From positions 1-30,709 of the forward strand of contig CAVFDI010000015.1 of NCBI GenBank assembly GCA_963621145.1: a DNA stretch of 30,709 nucleotides. Reading direction: 5' to 3'. This DNA comes from W0P28-013 sp963621145 (GTDB taxonomy: Bacteria; Bacteroidota; Bacteroidia; Bacteroidales; Paludibacteraceae). Shown here piece by piece: positions 16,635 to 24,353 of this stretch. A program made the position numbers and the translations under genes. Position 1 is the stretch's first letter; each line of letters opens with the position of its first letter. Under the pieces are notes generated by a model. That model was not told where the DNA came from. It searched no databases and saw only the letters and a program-made list of their open reading frames with translations.

Positions 16635-18200
16635 ATGACAAAAAAATTTCTGACTTGCGCTGTGGCACTTTTGTCGGTGCTGAACACTGTGGCTGACGAT
16701 GATTTTCCGATGTTGCAGATGCGCAAAATGAACCAATCGCTCTACATCATCAACGAATTGTACGTCGACACCGTGAATGCCAACGAGTTGGTTGAGACGG
16801 CCATCGAGAGCATTTTGGAATCGCTCGATCCGCATTCGGCCTACATTCCAGCCAAAGAGGTGGAGAAAATGAACGCGCAAATCGATGGCAGTTTCGATGG
16901 CATCGGCATTCAGTTTCAGATGTTAGAGGACACGCTTTATGTGATTCAGACCATTTCGGGCTGCCCTGCCGACAAAGTTGGCATGTTGCCGGGCGACAGA
17001 ATTTTGGCGGTCGACGGGCGCAACATTGCAGGCAACAAAACACCGCAATCGGACATCATGTCGCTCATTCGTGGCAAGGCAGGCAGCATGGTGCGCATCA
17101 CCGTGAGACGGGCTGGCGTGCGCGAAAATATCGAATTTGAGGTGAAACGCGGCAAAATTCCAGTGCATTCGCTCGATGCCGCCTACATGATTGCGCCAAA
17201 TGTCGGTTATGTGAAGCTGAACAGTTTTTCGGCCACCACTGCTAGCGAATTTTCCGAAGCGATGAAAAAACTGACTGCGCAAGGCATGACGCGCCTCATG
17301 CTCGATCTGCAAGGCAACGGCGGCGGTCTGATGAGCGCAGCGATTGATTTAGCCGACGAATTTCTTGAAAATGGTCAGATGGTGGTCTACACCAAAGGGC
17401 GCAATTATCCGCAAAGCACAGCCTACGCCACCAGTCGCGGCAACTACGAAAACCTAGATGTGGTGGTGCTTGTCGACGAATATTCCGCCTCGGCGAGCGA
17501 GATTGTGGCAGGCGCGCTGCAGGATTGGGATCGTGCGACAATTATTGGTCGACGCACTTTTGGCAAAGGTTTGGTGCAAACGCCCGTGAAGCTGATCGAC
17601 GGTGCACAAATTCGTCTAACCGTGGCGCGCTACTACACGCCGAGCGGCCGCAACATTCAAAAGCCTTACGACAAAGGCATCGAGGCGTATCACAAAGAAC
17701 TTGAAAAACGCTACGAACATGGCGAATTTCTGGAAAAAGACAGCATCAATTTTCCCGATTCGCTGCAATACAAAACGCTGCGCAAAGGACGCACGGTGTA
17801 CGGCGGCGGCGGCATCATGCCCGACATTTTTGTACCAATCGACACCACGCGCACCACAGCCTACTATCGCAACATTGTAGCAAAAGGCGCGATGAACAAG
17901 ACTGTGCTGGAATTTATTGAGCAAAATCGCACCTCGCTACTGAAAAAATACGCAACATTCGAAGAATACGACAAAAAATTTGAGGTCGACGAGACACTTT
18001 TGGCGCAACTGATTGCCAATGGCGAACACTCCGAAGTGAAATTCAATCAAGAACAATTTGACGAATCGAAAGCGTGGATCTGCCTGATAATGAAGGCATT
18101 GATAGCGCGCGACCTCTACGACGATGGCGACTACTATCGCATTGTGAACAAAGAAAACAAAATTGTGCAGAAGGCGCTCGAAATAGTTTCGGGATTGTAA
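16635..18200 (+). CDS. S41 family C-terminal processing peptidase (CtpA/Prc-like)
   Basis: This is an exported serine protease of the tail-specific family that trims or degrades envelope proteins. The 521 residues start with a short signal peptide (about 1-20). A PDZ domain follows (about 85-170, with GIGIQFQ and PGDRILAVDG). The S41 catalytic domain contains SASASEI with nucleophile S286, general base K311 (FGKG) and Q315; the 25- and 4-residue spacings match Prc S430/K455/Q459. It is divergent from thiL. The NadR-like gene follows after 115 bp that contain array B. Confidence 0.94.
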   Translation: MTKKFLTCAVALLSVLNTVADDDFPMLQMRKMNQSLYIINELYVDTVNANELVETAIESILESLDPHSAYIPAKEVEKMNAQIDGSFDGIGIQFQMLEDTLYVIQTISGCPADKVGMLPGDRILAVDGRNIAGNKTPQSDIMSLIRGKAGSMVRITVRRAGVRENIEFEVKRGKIPVHSLDAAYMIAPNVGYVKLNSFSATTASEFSEAMKKLTAQGMTRLMLDLQGNGGGLMSAAIDLADEFLENGQMVVYTKGRNYPQSTAYATSRGNYENLDVVVLVDEYSASASEIVAGALQDWDRATIIGRRTFGKGLVQTPVKLIDGAQIRLTVARYYTPSGRNIQKPYDKGIEAYHKELEKRYEHGEFLEKDSINFPDSLQYKTLRKGRTVYGGGGIMPDIFVPIDTTRTTAYYRNIVAKGAMNKTVLEFIEQNRTSLLKKYATFEEYDKKFEVDETLLAQLIANGEHSEVKFNQEQFDESKAWICLIMKALIARDLYDDGDYYRIVNKENKIVQKALEIVSGL

Positions 18201-18256
18201 GTTTTTAAAGTTTGTAAAGTAGGGGGGGCACTGCAAGTGAGTGTGGACACCCTCAA

Positions 18257-18284
18257 TCTGAAATTTGAAATCTGAAATTTGAAA
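18257..18284 (+). repeat. Heptad array B (TCTGAAA/TTTGAAA)
   Basis: Four tandem 7-bp units, alternating TCTGAAA and TTTGAAA, sit between the S41 peptidase gene and the NadR-like gene, both on the plus strand. TGA occurs at 18259, 18266, 18273 and 18280, so all three plus-strand frames are stopped. The minus strand has none in the array. The units are those of array A, in the same orientation relative to the flanking genes. Confidence 0.92.
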
Positions 18285-18315
18285 TCAATATAATTCTAAA
18301 CTCTTAATTAAAAAA

Positions 18316-18834
18316 ATGACCATCGCAATCATCGGGCCTGAATCGACGGGCAAAACTACTCTGTGTGAGGCACTTAGCGAGCATTTTGGCTGCGAGTGGA
18401 TTGCGGAATATGCGCGCACCTATGTGGAGCAACTCGGCCGACCTTACACCTATGCCGATGTGGAGCAAATTGCGAAAAGACAAGTAGAACAACTGCGTGA
18501 TTATCGACAAGATAGCAAAAACAAGCTGATTTTTCTCGACACCGACCTGATTATCACGAAAGTGTGGTTTGAGCATGTCTTCAGTCGCATGCCCGAGTGG
18601 CTCGATCGCGCCATTGCAGAGCAAAAAATCGATTTTTACCTGCTTCTGCGCCCCGACATTGCATGGGAATACGACCCAGTGCGCGAAAATGGCGACAAGC
18701 GCGAGTTTTTTTACGATTGGTACAAGCGCGAAATTGAGCTAACGGGCGTTCCATTTGCCGAAATTGGCGGTCATGGCTCGCAGCGCACCCAAAATGCAAT
18801 TGAGGCGATTGAAAATTTTGAAAAAATCCGCTGA
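18316..18834 (+). CDS. AAA_28/NadR-type P-loop kinase-like ATPase
   Basis: The 172-residue protein opens MTIAIIGPESTGKTTL, a Walker A motif (G7 to T14) of the form seen in the ribosylnicotinamide kinase domain of NadR. An acidic strand (LIFLDTDLIITKVW, about residues 71-84) fits the substrate/Walker B region, and LLLRPDIAWEYDPVREN matches the NadR-like lid segment. There is no N-terminal nucleotidyltransferase or DNA-binding domain, so it is kinase-only. A role in phosphorylating nicotinamide riboside is likely from family membership. The usual partner transporter PnuC is not next to it. Confidence 0.8.
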   Translation: MTIAIIGPESTGKTTLCEALSEHFGCEWIAEYARTYVEQLGRPYTYADVEQIAKRQVEQLRDYRQDSKNKLIFLDTDLIITKVWFEHVFSRMPEWLDRAIAEQKIDFYLLLRPDIAWEYDPVRENGDKREFFYDWYKREIELTGVPFAEIGGHGSQRTQNAIEAIENFEKIR

Positions 18835-18838
18835 AAAA

Positions 18839-18870
18839 TTTGTTTTTCAAAAAATAAAACGCTAAAATTG
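18839..18870 (+). promoter_or_regulatory. Probable gdhA promoter
   Basis: TTTG (18839-18842), 20 nt and TAAAATTG (18863-18870; one mismatch to TAnnTTTG) lie about 43 nt before the gdhA start, just after the end of the upstream gene. Confidence 0.5.
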
Positions 18871-18913
18871 CGGAGCGAAAAAAATGAACTTCAACCTTAA
18901 ATAAAATACGACT

Positions 18914-20248
18914 ATGAACGTTCAAAACCTTATGAATGCGCTCGAGGCGAAACACCCAGGCGAGCGCGAGTATCTGCAGGCGGTGCGCGAAGTGTTGCTC
19001 TCCATCGAAGATGTGTACGCTCGTCACCCCGAATTTGAAAAGGCAAAAATCATCGAACGCATGGTGGAACCCGACCGCATCAGCACTTTTCGTGTGGCGT
19101 GGGTCGACGACCGCGGCGAGGTGCAAACCAACCTCGGCTACCGCATTCAGTTCAACAACGCCATCGGCCCATACAAAGGCGGACTGCGTTTCCATCCGTC
19201 GGTGAACCTGTCGATTTTGAAATTTCTCGGGTTTGAACAGACATTCAAAAATGCGCTCACCACGCTGCCAATGGGCGGTGGCAAAGGCGGAAGCGATTTC
19301 AATCCAAAAGGAAAATCGGACGCCGAAGTGATGCGTTTTTGCCAAGCATTCATGCTCGAATTGTGGCGCCAAATTGGTCCCGACACCGACGTTCCCGCTG
19401 GCGACATTGGCGTTGGCGCACGCGAAATTGGCTATCTCTACGGCATGTACAAAAAATTGGCGCGCGAAAACACTGGTGTACTTACGGGCAAAGGGCTTGA
19501 ATACGGCGGTTCGCTGGTTCGTCCCGAAGCAACAGGCTACGGCGCACTCTATTTTGTGAACCAAATGCTCGAGACGGCTGGACACTCCATAAAAGGCAAA
19601 ACCGTGGCTGTGTCGGGCTTCGGCAATGTAGCATGGGGCGCAGTAACCAAAGCCACGCAACTCGGAGCAAAAGTGGTAACTATTTCAGGGCCAGATGGTT
19701 ACATTTACGACGAAGATGGCATTTCGGGCGAAAAAATCGACTATATGCTCGAACTGCGCGCCTCGTGCAACGATGTGGTTGCGCCATACGCCGAACGATT
19801 CGGGGCAAAATTTGTGGCTGGTCACAAGCCATGGGAGGTGAAGGTTGACATTGCGCTGCCTTGCGCCACACAAAACGAACTGAACGGCGACGACGCACGT
19901 CAACTGATTGAAAATAAGACACTTTGCGTTGGCGAAGTTTCGAACATGGGCTGCACACCCGAGGCAATCGACCTGTTTATTGAACACAAAATGCTGTTTG
20001 CTCCTGGCAAAGCCGTAAACGCTGGCGGCGTGGCTACATCGGGTTTGGAGATGACTCAAAACGCCATGCACATCAGCTGGGCTGCCGACGAAGTTGACCA
20101 CCGCTTGCACCAGATTATGGCCGACATTCATGCCCAATGCGTGAAAAACGGCAAAGAGCCAAATGGCTACATCAACTATGTGAAAGGCGCCAATGTAGCA
20201 GGTTTCTTGAAAGTTGCCAAAGCCATGCTGGCACAAGGAATAGTCTAA
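18914..20248 (+). CDS. gdhA: Glutamate dehydrogenase, hexameric small type
   Basis: GdhA reductively aminates 2-oxoglutarate to glutamate and is a main route of ammonium assimilation. The 444-residue length fits the 50-kDa hexameric class. K88 (YKGG), K112 and K124 (PMGGGKGGSDFNPKG) correspond to the substrate-binding and catalytic lysines K89, K113 and K125 of the Clostridium enzyme. The Rossmann domain shows VSGFGNVAWG near residue 235. NADPH preference is expected for this type but not proven by sequence. It appears monocistronic, with its own promoter and a hairpin at 20272-20312. Confidence 0.97.
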   Translation: MNVQNLMNALEAKHPGEREYLQAVREVLLSIEDVYARHPEFEKAKIIERMVEPDRISTFRVAWVDDRGEVQTNLGYRIQFNNAIGPYKGGLRFHPSVNLSILKFLGFEQTFKNALTTLPMGGGKGGSDFNPKGKSDAEVMRFCQAFMLELWRQIGPDTDVPAGDIGVGAREIGYLYGMYKKLARENTGVLTGKGLEYGGSLVRPEATGYGALYFVNQMLETAGHSIKGKTVAVSGFGNVAWGAVTKATQLGAKVVTISGPDGYIYDEDGISGEKIDYMLELRASCNDVVAPYAERFGAKFVAGHKPWEVKVDIALPCATQNELNGDDARQLIENKTLCVGEVSNMGCTPEAIDLFIEHKMLFAPGKAVNAGGVATSGLEMTQNAMHISWAADEVDHRLHQIMADIHAQCVKNGKEPNGYINYVKGANVAGFLKVAKAMLAQGIV

Positions 20249-20271
20249 TAATCAGACAGTTACAAAAACAA

Positions 20272-20312
20272 ACAAAACTCAGTTTGCCCCTTTGGAGCGA
20301 GCTGAATTTTGT
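20272..20312. terminator. Bidirectional terminator between gdhA and the agmatinase gene
   Basis: The arms ACAAAACTCAG (20272-20282) and CTGAATTTTGT (20302-20312) pair with one mismatch and are flanked by A-rich sequence on one side and T-rich on the other. The genes converge here, so it can serve both strands. The 147-nt convergent gap holds nothing else I can identify. Confidence 0.6.
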
Positions 20313-20395
20313 TTTATAGGTTTCTACTTAGACTAGTTTCTTGTTTTCTAAGTTCGTGTTTATTTTTGCGGTTGCTTTGTTTTTCCGAATAAATG

Positions 20396-21253
20396 TCAAT
20401 TAAAATTCAACGCTTTGTAAGTCATTAGTTGATAGGCTAAGCGTGCGGCCAGATAGTCGGATGCGTGCAGATTTGGTTTTGGGCAGAGTTCCACAATATC
20501 GAACGCCACCACATTGAAACGCTCGAAAAGCGGACGCAGGAAATGCAAAACCTGAAAATATTGCAGTCCGCCAGGCTCGGGAGTGCCAGTTGCCGCCAAA
20601 ATTCCCGTATCGAACACATCGAGGTCGATGGTGAGATAAACATTCTGACTCAAAGTGCTGTAGGCGCGCTCCTCCCATGCTGCATCGCGATCGAAAAAGA
20701 TATCTTTTGCCCAAAATATGCGGTTCGGATCGAAATTGTCGGTCTCTTCGATGCACTGACTGCGAATGCCCACTTGCGTGATTTGCGCCACCTGTTTCGC
20801 TTGATTCATCACGCAGGCGTGGTTCAGCGGCGAGCCTTCGTAAGAGCGGCGCAGGTCGCTATGCGCATCGAGTTGAAGCACGGTGAGATTCGGGAAACGC
20901 TTTGCTGCAGCACGAATTGCGCCAATGCTCACAGTATGATTTCCGCCAATGGTCACGGGAATTTTTCCATCGACGAGCAATGCACCAATGCGCTGCTCTA
21001 CCGCATCGCAAAGCAGTTCGGGCGAGCGCTGTTCGTCGACTGGCGATGCAGTATGAATGCCGTGTCGATAGACCTCGGTGTGCGTTTCGGTGTCGTACCA
21101 TTCGAGCTGCACCGAAGCCTCGAGCAATTTTTCTGGGCCACGCTCAGCACCATGAACCCAACTGCTTGTGGCATCGTAAGGCACTGGCACAACCACAAAT
21201 TTTGCCGTTTTATAATCAGAAAATGGCGATGTAAGTCCTGCGAAATTTTCCAT
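20396..21253 (-). CDS. speB: Agmatinase/ureohydrolase family protein
   Basis: The arginase/agmatinase family hydrolyses guanidino compounds; agmatinase gives putrescine and urea. The 285-residue protein has the full binuclear manganese site: H106 (GGNHTVS), D129, H131 and D133 (LDAHSDLR), and D210 and D212 (TIDLDVFD). The GTPEPGGL segment that follows is typical of agmatinases. It begins 11 nt after the methyltransferase gene on the same strand, so the two are probably cotranscribed. Agmatine as substrate is inferred; formiminoglutamase-like relatives share the motifs. Confidence 0.88.
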   Translation of the reverse strand: MENFAGLTSPFSDYKTAKFVVVPVPYDATSSWVHGAERGPEKLLEASVQLEWYDTETHTEVYRHGIHTASPVDEQRSPELLCDAVEQRIGALLVDGKIPVTIGGNHTVSIGAIRAAAKRFPNLTVLQLDAHSDLRRSYEGSPLNHACVMNQAKQVAQITQVGIRSQCIEETDNFDPNRIFWAKDIFFDRDAAWEERAYSTLSQNVYLTIDLDVFDTGILAATGTPEPGGLQYFQVLHFLRPLFERFNVVAFDIVELCPKPNLHASDYLAARLAYQLMTYKALNFN

Positions 21254-21264
21254 AAAACAAATTT

Positions 21265-22815
21265 TTACTTTCTGCGATTGTGGCGATTGTCGTTAAAATT
21301 GCGTTTGTCGCCTTTGAATTCGTGGCGATCATCATCGAAATGGCGCGGACGGCGGTCGTCGGAATGAGCAAAATGCGGTTTATCGCCAAATTTGCGGTCT
21401 TCGCGACGATCGTCAAACTTTTTACCACCAAATTTTCGGTCACCGAACTTCTTTTCGCCGAATTTTTTATCACCAAATTTCTTCTCGCCAAAACGTTTTT
21501 CGCCCGATTTTCTATCGCCAAATCTGCGCGGACGCTCGTCATCGTCGTGATGGAATTTGCGCGGACGGCGATCAAATTTTTCCGATTTTTCGCCCGATTT
21601 TTCCAATTTTCGCGGTTTTTCATGGCGATTTTCGTGCGTTTCGCCGTCTTTTTTCAGCCCACGCTCTGCCAAAAATTGGTTACGACGACCGTGGAAGAGT
21701 TCGTATTTCAAGAATTGGCACTCGAGAGCGCCATTTAGCACCTCTTTTTTCTCCGAAGCGTGCAAACCAATTCGCTGCAGGCACTCGTTGTTCGACGAAA
21801 GCACCCACGCCGTGCTTCCTGCAAAGCAGCGTTTCAGGGTTTTGCCGATATTTTCGTAAAGTTGCGGCAGATCGTCGTCCACAAGGCGCTCGCCGTAGGG
21901 CGGATTGGTGACCAGCAGGCACGCCTCCGACTGCGGCTGCCAATTTGCCACATCGCGCTGTTCGAGCGTGATATACTTTGCCAAACCAGCGGCTTTTATG
22001 TTCATTTCGGCAATTTTCAGGGCGCGCGCCGACAGGTCGCAGCCAATAATTCGATGCTCGAAAGTGCGTTCGCCGCTGTCGTCATTATATATGGTGTCGA
22101 ACAATTCGGCATCGAAGTCGGGCCATTTTTCGAACGCAAACGAGCGACGATAGATGCACGGCGGAATGTTGAGCGCAATGAGCGCAGCCTCTATCAGAAA
22201 AGTGCCTGAACCGCACATCGGATCGACAAAATCGGTCTTGCCGTCCCAACCAGCCAAGAGCAGAAGTCCTGCCGCAAGTGCCTCATTTATAGGCGCTTCG
22301 GTTTGTGAATCGCGATAGCCACGCTTGTGCAGCGACTCGCCGCTACTGTCGAGCGACACGGTGCATTGGTCGTGCGAAATATGCACATTCAACTGAATAT
22401 CAGGCGAATCGATGCGGATTGATGGGCGACGATTTTCGTGTTCCATAAACCAGTCGGCAATGGCATCTTTCACGCGATATTTCACAAATTGCGAATTGCG
22501 AAAATCTTCGGAATAGACCGTAGCATCGATGGCGAAAGTCTGCTGTGCCGAGAGATATTTGTTCCATTCGATGGTCTTCACGCGGTCGTAAACCTCGTCG
22601 GCATTTTTGGCAGTGAAAGTGAGAATGGGCTTCAGCACACGCACGGCAGTGCGCAGCGCAAGGTTGGCGCGATACATCAACGCCTTATCGCCCACAAACG
22701 ACACCGCGCGACGGTCGATTTGCACATCGTCGGCGCCAAGTTTCACCAGTTCTTCGGCCAAAACATTTTCAAGACCATTGAAAGTCTTGGCTATCATTCT
22801 AAAATTTCCCATCAT
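21265..22815 (-). CDS. THUMP-domain 23S rRNA (guanine-N2)-methyltransferase, RlmL N-terminal type, with repeat tail
   Basis: This SAM-dependent methyltransferase probably modifies guanine N2 of 23S rRNA. It has a THUMP region (about 40-160), the SAM motif DPMCGSGTFLIEA (198-210) and the catalytic NPPYGER (304-310). The enzyme core ends near residue 386. The remaining 130 residues form a highly charged low-complexity tail rich in Arg, Lys, Asp, Gly and Phe, including six pentapeptides of the form FG(E/D)KK at 442-471. The tail may bind RNA or promote condensation. ATG codons at 22812 and 22797 are alternative starts. The agmatinase gene follows 11 nt downstream. Confidence 0.9.
   Translation of the reverse strand: MMGNFRMIAKTFNGLENVLAEELVKLGADDVQIDRRAVSFVGDKALMYRANLALRTAVRVLKPILTFTAKNADEVYDRVKTIEWNKYLSAQQTFAIDATVYSEDFRNSQFVKYRVKDAIADWFMEHENRRPSIRIDSPDIQLNVHISHDQCTVSLDSSGESLHKRGYRDSQTEAPINEALAAGLLLLAGWDGKTDFVDPMCGSGTFLIEAALIALNIPPCIYRRSFAFEKWPDFDAELFDTIYNDDSGERTFEHRIIGCDLSARALKIAEMNIKAAGLAKYITLEQRDVANWQPQSEACLLVTNPPYGERLVDDDLPQLYENIGKTLKRCFAGSTAWVLSSNNECLQRIGLHASEKKEVLNGALECQFLKYELFHGRRNQFLAERGLKKDGETHENRHEKPRKLEKSGEKSEKFDRRPRKFHHDDDERPRRFGDRKSGEKRFGEKKFGDKKFGEKKFGDRKFGGKKFDDRREDRKFGDKPHFAHSDDRRPRHFDDDRHEFKGDKRNFNDNRHNRRK
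21403..21492 (-). repeat. 15-bp coding tandem repeat in the methyltransferase tail
   Basis: Six consecutive copies of a 15-bp unit encode pentapeptides: FGEKK, FGDKK, FGEKK, FGDRK, FGGKK and FDDRR. The period keeps the frame, so copy number could vary without breaking the protein. Confidence 0.85.
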
Positions 22816-22837
22816 ATTTCTACCTGAAAATAAAATG

Positions 22838-22845
22838 CAAAGATA
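22838..22845 (-). promoter_or_regulatory. -7 element upstream of the methyltransferase gene
   Basis: TATCTTTG on the minus strand, about 22 nt before the first ATG, matches TAnnTTTG. The -33 element is not clear. The short distance would give a brief leader and is compatible with starting at 22812 or 22797. Confidence 0.6.
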
Positions 22846-22889
22846 CGATTTTTAGCGTGAAACTGAAAAAGCGCGTAGTTGTACGGCTC

Positions 22890-22926
22890 AAAAAAAACGA
22901 TCTCCAGAGACTGAAGACCGTTTTTT
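22890..22926. terminator. Terminator of the secreted protein gene
   Basis: A 12-bp stem (22896-22907 with 22911-22922, two wobble pairs on the minus strand) with a 3-nt loop is flanked by A and T runs. It starts about 18 nt after the stop at 22944 on the minus strand. Confidence 0.85.
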
Positions 22927-22943
22927 CCAAAGTTGTTAAACGA

Positions 22944-24140
22944 TTATTTCACAACGACTTTTTGCACTGTGTTGGCAGTTTTTACAATGTAAACGCCGTG
23001 CAGCGAGCCGTTTTGGCTGGTTACATCGAGGCCTGTTACGGTGTAGATGCGCGCAGTGCCGATATTTTCGATGCGGCCGTTGGTGGCGTAGATGTTGGCT
23101 ATTTCGGGATTATCGAGGGCGGTAGAACCGTTGCAATCGGTTGCAGTAACGGTCTTTTTCCAAGTTTCGCCATCGCCTTCTATTTCAGTGCCGTTGCCCA
23201 AAATATAACAACCGCTGGCTGTTACGCCTTTCACATCTACTGTTTGGCGGCGCGAATCTTCGTTTAATGCAGCCCAACTGCTGCCATTCACTACAATGAA
23301 GTTCACTGTGGCGGCATTGACTGTGTAGGAATACCAACCGTCGACCAAAGTCATCTCTTCAAATTTTCCATCTGTTTCAGTTGTCCAATAGTAAAGATTT
23401 GGAGTAACGGTATATTCCCAACTGCTCAACCCTTCGGGAATTTGCACACGAATGGTGATGTCGTTTGTAACATCTCCGCTTGTATCTCCGCCAGTTTCGC
23501 CACCTGTTTCACCGCCTGTGTCGCCCGACGAAGCCGTTTCAATCTTAGTGATAGTAATTGCGCCATCGCCTTCGGTAGAGGTGAGCGTGAAAATAGCCGA
23601 ATCGCCCACGGCTGGGTTGCCAACCAATGTTGGTGATCCTATCCATTTCTCACTCGAATTGTTCGTTTTCCAGTTGCAGCCATTGCCACCATAAATGTCG
23701 CGAATGGAGTAAGTGCCATCGCCATTATCTGTCAACTCCTTATACGACCAGCTTTCGTTTGCGCCATCTTTCCACGGATGTTTGATAAAGTAAACAACTT
23801 CGGCTGTAGGGTCAACAGTGAAAACTGCTTTCCACTTAGCAACAACATCGTTGGCAGAATAGGAACGATTTTTTATGCCTTCACCATCGCTACTCAACTC
23901 TTCGTATGCCCAATCTGGACCGCTGCAATACTTGTAGCCATGGCTTTCTTCTGCATCGTCGAGTGAGATTGTAAAGTGGGTATCGTCCACTTTGGTCATT
24001 TTGTCCTCGAAGGACCAAGAGTTCATTTCGCCAACAACGTAGCACTCATTTGTGCCGGTTGGGACAGTTACATTGTAGGTCAGCGCATTGGCCGAAACAA
24101 AAGTAGCCAGCGCTGCCGCAAAAAGTAGTGTTTTTTTCAT
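22944..24140 (-). CDS. Secreted protein with carbohydrate-binding-like modules and T9SS sorting domain
   Basis: The start is set at 24138-24140, giving 398 residues with a clear signal peptide (MKKTLLFAAALATFVSANA). An N-terminal module with YVVGEMNSWSFEDKM (34-48) resembles starch-binding or CBM48-like beta-sandwich domains. A Gly/Glu/Thr linker (about 204-223, GETGGETGGDTSGD) leads to a second beta-rich module (about 227-310). The C-terminus (about 345-398: NIYATNGRI, IYTVTGLDV, GVYIVKTAN and a final VVVK) has the pattern of type A T9SS sorting domains. I infer a surface or secreted glycan-binding protein; no catalytic residues are recognisable. Confidence 0.8.
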   Translation of the reverse strand: MKKTLLFAAALATFVSANALTYNVTVPTGTNECYVVGEMNSWSFEDKMTKVDDTHFTISLDDAEESHGYKYCSGPDWAYEELSSDGEGIKNRSYSANDVVAKWKAVFTVDPTAEVVYFIKHPWKDGANESWSYKELTDNGDGTYSIRDIYGGNGCNWKTNNSSEKWIGSPTLVGNPAVGDSAIFTLTSTEGDGAITITKIETASSGDTGGETGGETGGDTSGDVTNDITIRVQIPEGLSSWEYTVTPNLYYWTTETDGKFEEMTLVDGWYSYTVNAATVNFIVVNGSSWAALNEDSRRQTVDVKGVTASGCYILGNGTEIEGDGETWKKTVTATDCNGSTALDNPEIANIYATNGRIENIGTARIYTVTGLDVTSQNGSLHGVYIVKTANTVQKVVVK

Positions 24141-24184
24141 GGTATAAAAAATTTTGTGGTTAAGGTTCAATAATTTTTTCGCGG

Positions 24185-24216
24185 TAAAATTACAGTTTAT
24201 TTTTCTATCAAACAAA
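24185..24216 (-). promoter_or_regulatory. Possible promoter of the secreted protein gene
   Basis: TTTG (24213-24216), 20 nt and TAATTTTA (24185-24192; last base differs from TAnnTTTG) on the minus strand lie about 45 nt before the start codon. Confidence 0.4.
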
Positions 24217-24297
24217 TTTTTGTCGAAAAAAATCTTTTTTTTGTCGATTTTTTTTCGAATAAAGACGGGGAAGTGAGTTTTTTGTACTCATTTATCA

Positions 24298-24353
24298 TTA
24301 CTCCATTGTCCTTACTCCTTTGTCTTTTGTCCTTTGTCCTTATTCCTTACTCC
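24298..24353 (-). repeat. Heptad array D (GGAGTAA/GGACAAA on the sense strand)
   Basis: Eight consecutive 7-bp units lie on the plus strand: TTACTCC (three copies), ATTGTCC, TTTGTCT, TTTGTCC (two copies) and TTATTCC. On the minus (gene) strand TAA occurs in four units, at plus positions 24298, 24312, 24340 and 24347, covering all three frames. The plus strand has no stop in the array. The TAA at 24340-24342 is the stop codon of the 990-residue protein, whose last residues (GSKE) are encoded by repeat sequence. The units match array E at the window end. Confidence 0.94.

Noticed and set aside
18581..19660. 359-codon minus-strand frame across the NadR-like gene and gdhA
   Set aside because: It spans two well-supported genes on the opposite strand and shows no protein family features.
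24298..24353. Heptad arrays as CRISPR or a coding repeat
   Set aside because: Units are 7 bp with no spacers, and stop codons close all frames on the gene strand, so neither CRISPR nor a translated repeat fits.
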